Of a DNA stretch of 64,000 nucleotides, positions 61,590 through 64,000 are shown in pieces. Position 1 is the first letter of the stretch. Each line of letters starts with the position of its first letter. Source of the DNA: Reticulitermes speratus (lineage: Eukaryota; Arthropoda; Insecta; Blattodea; Rhinotermitidae); NCBI GenBank assembly GCA_021186555.1, contig JAJKFL010000330.1, positions 26,155,444-26,219,443 of the forward strand, written 5' to 3'. A program made the translations under genes and the position numbers. The notes beneath the pieces are model-generated. The model did no database searches. It was not told the DNA's origin and saw nothing but the letters and a program-made list of their open reading frames with translations.

Positions 61590-62320
61590 GTGGGCTAGAT
61601 GAATTCCAAGTATCCAAACATCAAGTTCTACATGGAACTGGAGAGGGGGTGACAACTGCCTTTCAGGATATTCTGATCAACTGGCACCCGGACAACTCAA
61701 TAGGGCACACAATGCCCACAGGAAGATCAGTCACACAGATACCTACAGACAGTCTCTCACCACCTGCAGGCTCACAAGAGATCTGTCATAACCACATCAG
61801 TAGACAAGAGCTAAAACAAAACTGTGACGAGTCAAACCTAGTCTCTGAAGTCTGACATGTCAAGACCATTCTTCTAGTCAACGACAGCTCCTACTGGGAC
61901 ATCAACACTGCAGCCAAGCCCAGACCCATCAACAACAAATGCAGTAAAGTATATAGCACAGCATACACCCTTTATGTCAAAGGCACAACTGACCACAACT
62001 CTAGGCTACTAAAGGAACTAGGCACACAGAACATTCAGAAACCAATCAACAAAATAGTATTCTGCTTCAAACACATCAAGGACAGACAACACCCATTGCA
62101 AAGGGCAGGTGTGAAAGATTTCCTGCTCAGGTAAAGAAGTATATACTGGCCAGACTGACCATTTCCACTAGACTCTCTGAGCACTTCAGACACACCAAAC
62201 TCTAGAGGCAGCATTCAGTGGTAGCAGAACACACTACAGAGACGAAACACAACATAAACTTCAACACAGCAGAGGTCACAGCTAATATCCAGGGATCAGT
62301 TTGAAAATATTACAACAATG
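61590..62320 (+). mobile_element. Penelope-like retroelement fossil with GIY-YIG remains
   Basis: Between about 61950 and 62310 the sequence encodes the region before and into the GIY-YIG endonuclease of Penelope-like elements. TLYVKGTTDHNSRLLKEL resembles the family's YIKGTTDKIxRLLKKH, and PLQRAGV precedes a trace of the CGKVYIGQTGRS motif (KEVYTGQT). Upstream sequence to about 61590 is probably the same element. It is old and broken in several places, and no reverse transcriptase core is visible. The higher G+C and the C-rich reading differ from surrounding DNA. Confidence 0.7.
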
Positions 62321-63640
62321 GGGTTGGTGGTTAGCATCCTACTTCATATCGTGGCCAGGAGCCTGCCTATCCTGAGGTTTACATGGCTTTACAGGCAGGT
62401 GGTGATCACATTGATTTTAGCTGTGTCTGTAAACCTAGTCAGCACATATTACAAACGTTCTGTCCAGCCATCCATTTGTCTGTCTGTATACATGAAATAA
62501 GTTGATAACAGCTCGACTTTCATGAAATTTGATACTGGCCAGTTCTATAAAAATCTGCTAAAAAAATCCCAATCTTGGTAAAATCAGATACAAATAACAG
62601 ACATTGTACATGAATATCTACATGCACCCATGTGCACATCACAAAAATTACTAAATAAATATCACAGTATAAATACTTGAGCATGCACATTAACACAACC
62701 CCCTTCCGCCAACCATGCCTGCTGAGTGAACACTGATGCTATTACAATCGTATTAAGACAAACTTGTGGTCACACTGTGATATGCCAAAATAATGGGGTA
62801 GAGACAATTTCCTTCACTAAGGAACATGTGTGACATGAAAGTACCACTGTTTTTGGGAATTGGAGGAGACAGAAAATGTCACAACTGAGTACTGTTTACA
62901 TTTACCTACTTTGCTAAGGATAGAAACGATTGAAATGTGTATATGTATGTTAGTACAGATATGACTGGGCATGCTGCAATATTCCCATATTTAATACGAA
63001 CTTCTGCTCGCACTGCGATGTGTTGCCTGTAACATACACTTTGAGTTTAATTCTTACAGAACTTGCTCTCCCATAAGTACTAGCTACACTGCTATCTAAA
63101 ACTCTTTAAAAACAATTTAGGTACTTTAACAGACAAAGTGGTCTGCTAAAATAATGTTCCACCAACTCAGTGAGTTCCAAAGAGAAGTACATCAAAGGAA
63201 ATGCATTTCTGGTTTGGAATTTTACATAAAATATCAGAATAAAAACTGACGCATGCACAGTAGTAAATACCTTGCTGAATACTGTCCGTTTGAAACCTGA
63301 TTGGCTATTCAGCTGTTTTGTTAATATGAATGAATACCATACATTGGAAAATGACCTACAAGGAGTTGCAGCAAGCAATGTATTACTGTCAGAAGTAATC
63401 TTTGCTGCTTCAGTCAAAACATATACTTGTATGCTATACCTTACACTTGTTTCGCCTGTCATAAACTCTTCAAGTTACTTATATGCATATATCTGAAAAA
63501 GGATGTGTTAGTGACAAGAGCTGGAGATAAGCTCACAGTGATAAGAACAAGACTGCAAATGGTGTGCTCCAAGATGTAGTATACAAACTTTACCAAGACA
63601 TTTGTTCCTTTACAAATGTCATACAATTTCACTGTACAGA
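62321..63640. other. Non-coding, nothing recognised
   Basis: AT-rich. Minus-strand frame 63106-63462 and plus-strand frame 63272-63496 overlap and resemble nothing known to me. Confidence 0.35.
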
Positions 63641-63644
63641 GGCA

Positions 63645-64000
63645 CATGTAATTTCATTTATCCCCGAAGGAAAAGTATAGCCTTCCCTGCAATGAGTTTT
63701 ACAAAACACTCAACAGCATTATGTGCACATGTCATGTGCCCCATTTCACCCAAATCAAGACAATAAATGTGGGAAGTATGGATACATATTCATTTATACC
63801 CCTAAGTATGGCTTTCATTGCACAGACTTTCATAAAACCCACAATCACTCAGTAAATTTTTGTGGGCATCTGCAAAAAATCTTTCCCAACTTAGATGGAA
63901 AATGGACAAAATATGGACATAATTTCGTTCATGACCTTCAGTAAAGTATGGCTTTCAATGCACTGATTTTCATAAATTTCATAACTGCTCAACAGCATTA
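63645..64000. repeat. Tandem array, unit about 130-139 bp, continuing off the window
   Basis: TATGGCTTTCATTGCACAGA (63806) recurs as TATGGCTTTCAATGCACTGA (63945) and earlier as TATAGCCTTCCCTGCAATGA (63676). CAACAGCATTA recurs at 63711 and 63990. TTCATTTAT and TTCGTTCATGACC precede the units in register. At least two and a half diverged units are present. The plus-strand frame across it is a by-product. Confidence 0.75.

Noticed and set aside
63723-63944. 74-codon plus-strand frame as a gene
   Set aside because: It spans tandem repeat units and is a by-product of the array.

Overview
The window reads as animal nuclear DNA, most likely insect. It is AT-rich and its genes are split by GT-AG introns. 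The ground between them is packed with tRNA-derived SINEs, non-LTR retrotransposon tails, mariner, hAT and pogo relics, and palindromic foldback repeats. Abundant SINEs and kilobase introns would suit a polyneopteran such as a cockroach or termite. That is inference; no sequence here fixes the species.

Four host genes can be assembled exon by exon. (1) ALAD, porphobilinogen synthase of haem synthesis, minus strand, 8142 down to 2007; its last exons lie beyond the left edge. (2) SMYD4, a TPR-MYND-SET protein, plus strand, 15289-30428, nine coding exons with consistent phases; the extreme 5' end is unresolved. (3) SURF4, the ER cargo receptor, minus strand, 40949-34126, six exons giving a complete 270-residue protein. 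(4) UBL5/Hub1, the spliceosomal ubiquitin-like protein, plus strand, 42606-44853, two coding exons giving exactly 73 residues across an intron with textbook U12-type signals. SMYD4 and SURF4 converge; SURF4 and UBL5 are head to head with about 1.7 kb between start codons, so they may share a promoter.

Layout: 1-8.1 kb ALAD; 8.1-8.5 kb CpG-bearing ALAD upstream region; 8.6-15 kb LINE remains, including a hAT element nested in a LINE; 15.3-30.4 kb SMYD4; 30.4-34.1 kb intergenic; 34.1-41 kb SURF4; 42.6-44.9 kb UBL5; 45-64 kb gene-poor repeats, with two unassigned minus-strand candidate terminal exons (54380-54480 and 56632-56774), a degenerate minisatellite (51.3-52.1 kb), a Penelope-like retroelement fossil with GIY-YIG traces (about 61.6-62.3 kb), and a tandem array of roughly 139 bp units running off the right edge.

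The most unusual material is a set of small foldback elements bounded by 10-16 bp direct repeats. At their centre they carry hammerhead-ribozyme-like cores: CUGAUGA or CUGAAGA, a stem II hairpin, GAAA, a short palindrome, then a cleavage-site A. The best copies are at 20637-20700 and 60001-60044, both on the minus strand. Penelope-like elements are known to carry hammerhead motifs and a Penelope fossil lies in the same window, so these are probably its short non-coding derivatives. All the better copies share one extra nucleotide before stem II, so activity is unproven.
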